Below are positions 5,540-6,509 of a stretch of 6,509 nucleotides of DNA, one piece after another (the first letter of the stretch is position 1; each line of letters opens with the position of its first letter). Made by a program: the position numbers and the translations under genes. Origin of the DNA: Hyphomicrobiales bacterium (GTDB lineage: Bacteria; Pseudomonadota; Alphaproteobacteria; Rhizobiales; Beijerinckiaceae). The DNA is taken from the NCBI GenBank assembly GCA_027489835.1, contig JAIXZF010000024.1:1-6509 (forward strand), given 5' to 3'. The notes under the pieces are model-generated. The model ran no database searches, was not told the DNA's origin, and saw only the letters and a list, made by a program, of their open reading frames with translations.

Positions 5540-5848
5540 TCAGCGGCGCGGGCGGACCCTGACCTTCACCGGTTCAAGGCGGCGTCCGCCGCCATGATGG
5601 TCGTCGTCATCATCTCCGGCGCCGCCCTTGTGCATCATCACGGCGGACCCGGCGACCACGCTGGCGGCGGTGACGATGAAGCCGCCGCATAGGAGCACGA
5701 AGGCAAGCAGCCCGTCGGCGTCGCGCATCATCAGCCCCCTGAGCCCGTAGGCGTCGACGGCGAGCAGCCCGCCGACGAAGATCAGCCCGATGAGCGCTCC
5801 GCTCAGGAGGTTGATCAGAAGCAGGCGGTTCAGCGGATCGCGTGTCAC
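5540..5848 (-). CDS. Two-helix membrane protein with Asp/His-rich tail, upstream of pyrB
   Basis: A 102-aa protein that I cannot place in a named family. It starts with a GTG (5848-5846) preceded by GGAGA (5856-5860) at seven bases' spacing, which supports this start. The N-terminus MTRDPLNRLLLINLLSGAL leads into a membrane segment at 9-31, then a loop with GLRGLMMRDADG (35-46), and a second segment at 47-71. The C-terminus is unusual: a low-complexity stretch GDDDDDHHGGG (78-88) followed by a basic end, VKVRVRPRR. The Asp/His run could bind metal, but nothing else supports that. It is the first gene of the minus-strand cluster, 84 bp ahead of pyrB, and is divergent from topA. The second frame over this region, giving an Arg-rich 167-aa product, is a shadow. 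Confidence 0.75.
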   Translation of the reverse strand: MTRDPLNRLLLINLLSGALIGLIFVGGLLAVDAYGLRGLMMRDADGLLAFVLLCGGFIVTAASVVAGSAVMMHKGGAGDDDDDHHGGGRRLEPVKVRVRPRR

Positions 5849-5872
5849 CCTTGAATCTCCGTACCGTGACGG

Positions 5873-5900
5873 AATCTACGGTCAGAGGATGAACATTCAA
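5873..5900 (-). promoter_or_regulatory. Candidate sigma-70-like promoter for the pyr cluster
   Basis: On the minus strand, TTGAAT (5900-5895) and TAGATT (5878-5873) are separated by 16 bp. Each matches four of six consensus bases, and the pair lies 24 bp upstream of the GTG start of the 102-aa gene. GAATCT recurs at 5854-5859 and 5872-5877 (plus strand). This is a weak match typical of GC-rich alphaproteobacteria and could be chance. Confidence 0.3.
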
Positions 5901-6063
5901 GAATCGGGCCTTGTTCCGGGGCGTGATTTCACCGCAGGTCACGTTCAATTGACTTATCCTCGGCGTTGCACCAGTTTGCGCGCCGCTCGACCGCCGGACA
6001 GCCGCACGCGTCGCGGCCTTTCGCACATTGTGATTCTCGATCTCAGGAAGCGCACCCAAGCTC

Positions 6064-6509
6064 ATGAAAGTGCTGGTGGTTGAGTCGCCCGCAAAGGCGA
6101 AGACGATCAACAAGTATCTCGGCTCCGGCTATGAGGTCGTGGCCTCCTTCGGACACATCCGCGACCTGCCGCCGCGCGACGGGTCGGTCGATCCGGCCAA
6201 CGACTTCGCCATGCTGTGGGAGCTGGAAGGCCGCGGCGCCAAGCAGCTCAACGAAATCGCCCGCGCCGTGAAAGGCGCCGAGAAGCTGATCCTCGCCACC
6301 GACCCGGACAGGGAGGGGGAGGCCATCTCCTGGCATGTGCTGCAGGCGCTGACCGAGAAGAAAGCGCTCAAGGGCGTGCCGGTCGAGCGCGTGACCTTCA
6401 ACGCGATCACCAAGGAAACCGTCAACGCCGCCCTGATGGCGCCCCGCGAGATCGACGGCGCGCTGGTCGACGCCTATCTCGCCCGCCGCGCGCTGGACTA
6501 TCTCGTGGG
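6064..6509 (+). CDS. topA: DNA topoisomerase I, N-terminal 148 residues (runs off window)
   Basis: This is the N-terminus of type IA topoisomerase, which relaxes negatively supercoiled DNA by single-strand passage. The translation begins MKVLVVESPAKAKTINKYLG, with the Toprim glutamate Glu7 and the family motif SPAKA. FGHIRDLP follows at 29-36, then the Toprim acidic triad DPDREGEAISWH (80-91; Asp80, Asp82, Glu84). VERVTFNAITKETV and DAYLARRALDYLVG close the visible part. The catalytic tyrosine, zinc-finger repeats and C-terminus lie beyond base 6509. The ATG at 6064 has AGGAAG at 6045-6050, a long 13-base spacing. A TTGACT at 5949-5954, overlapping the palindrome TCAATTGA (5945-5952), could be a -35 element, but no good -10 follows. 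The gene is divergent from the pyr cluster across a 215-bp gap. Confidence 0.97.
   Translation, partial: MKVLVVESPAKAKTINKYLGSGYEVVASFGHIRDLPPRDGSVDPANDFAMLWELEGRGAKQLNEIARAVKGAEKLILATDPDREGEAISWHVLQALTEKKALKGVPVERVTFNAITKETVNAALMAPREIDGALVDAYLARRALDYLV

Noticed and set aside
4490..5692. 400-aa plus-strand open frame opposite pyrB
   Set aside because: It mirrors pyrB codon structure, is rich in His, Arg, Ala and Gly, and has no motif or plausible start site. The pyrB evidence on the other strand is decisive.

Overview
The window is GC-rich chromosomal DNA, most likely from an alphaproteobacterium of the Hyphomicrobiales/Rhizobiales type. This rests on gene content (a Bug/TctC-type binding protein, pyrB with a dihydroorotase-like partner, topA), on codon bias, and on dispersed palindromes ending in GGTGTCATTCCCGG. 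The genus is not determined.

Layout. Bases 1-212 (-) hold the N-terminus of a sterol desaturase/fatty acid hydroxylase-like membrane protein, cut by the window edge. Divergent from it are two same-strand genes for probable exported proteins with twin-arginine-like signals: a thiol peroxidase of the glutathione peroxidase family (402-965) and an orphan Bug/TctC substrate-binding protein (1026-1997). A 257-bp gap between convergent genes (1998-2254) carries a degenerate 23-bp tandem repeat array. The array ends in a perfect 24-bp inverted repeat.

Bases 2255-5848 are a minus-strand pyrimidine cluster, in transcription order: a 102-aa two-helix membrane protein with an Asp/His-rich tail, pyrB (aspartate carbamoyltransferase), a 113-aa three-helix membrane protein overlapping pyrB by 8 bp, a GIY-YIG nuclease gene, and a pyrC-like gene. 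The pyrC product has lost most dihydroorotase metal ligands, so it is probably a structural PyrC'-type subunit for PyrB and not a working enzyme. About 970 bp separate pyrB from pyrC. The GIY-YIG gene in this interval is bracketed by facing ends of palindromic repeats, so it looks like a mobile cassette inserted into the cluster. Divergent from the cluster, topA (DNA topoisomerase I) starts at 6064 and runs off the end.

The observations most worth following are the GIY-YIG/palindrome cassette, with hairpin covariation between repeat copies, the degenerate PyrC metal site, and the 23-bp array. I see no CRISPR, tRNA, rRNA, phage or toxin-antitoxin system.
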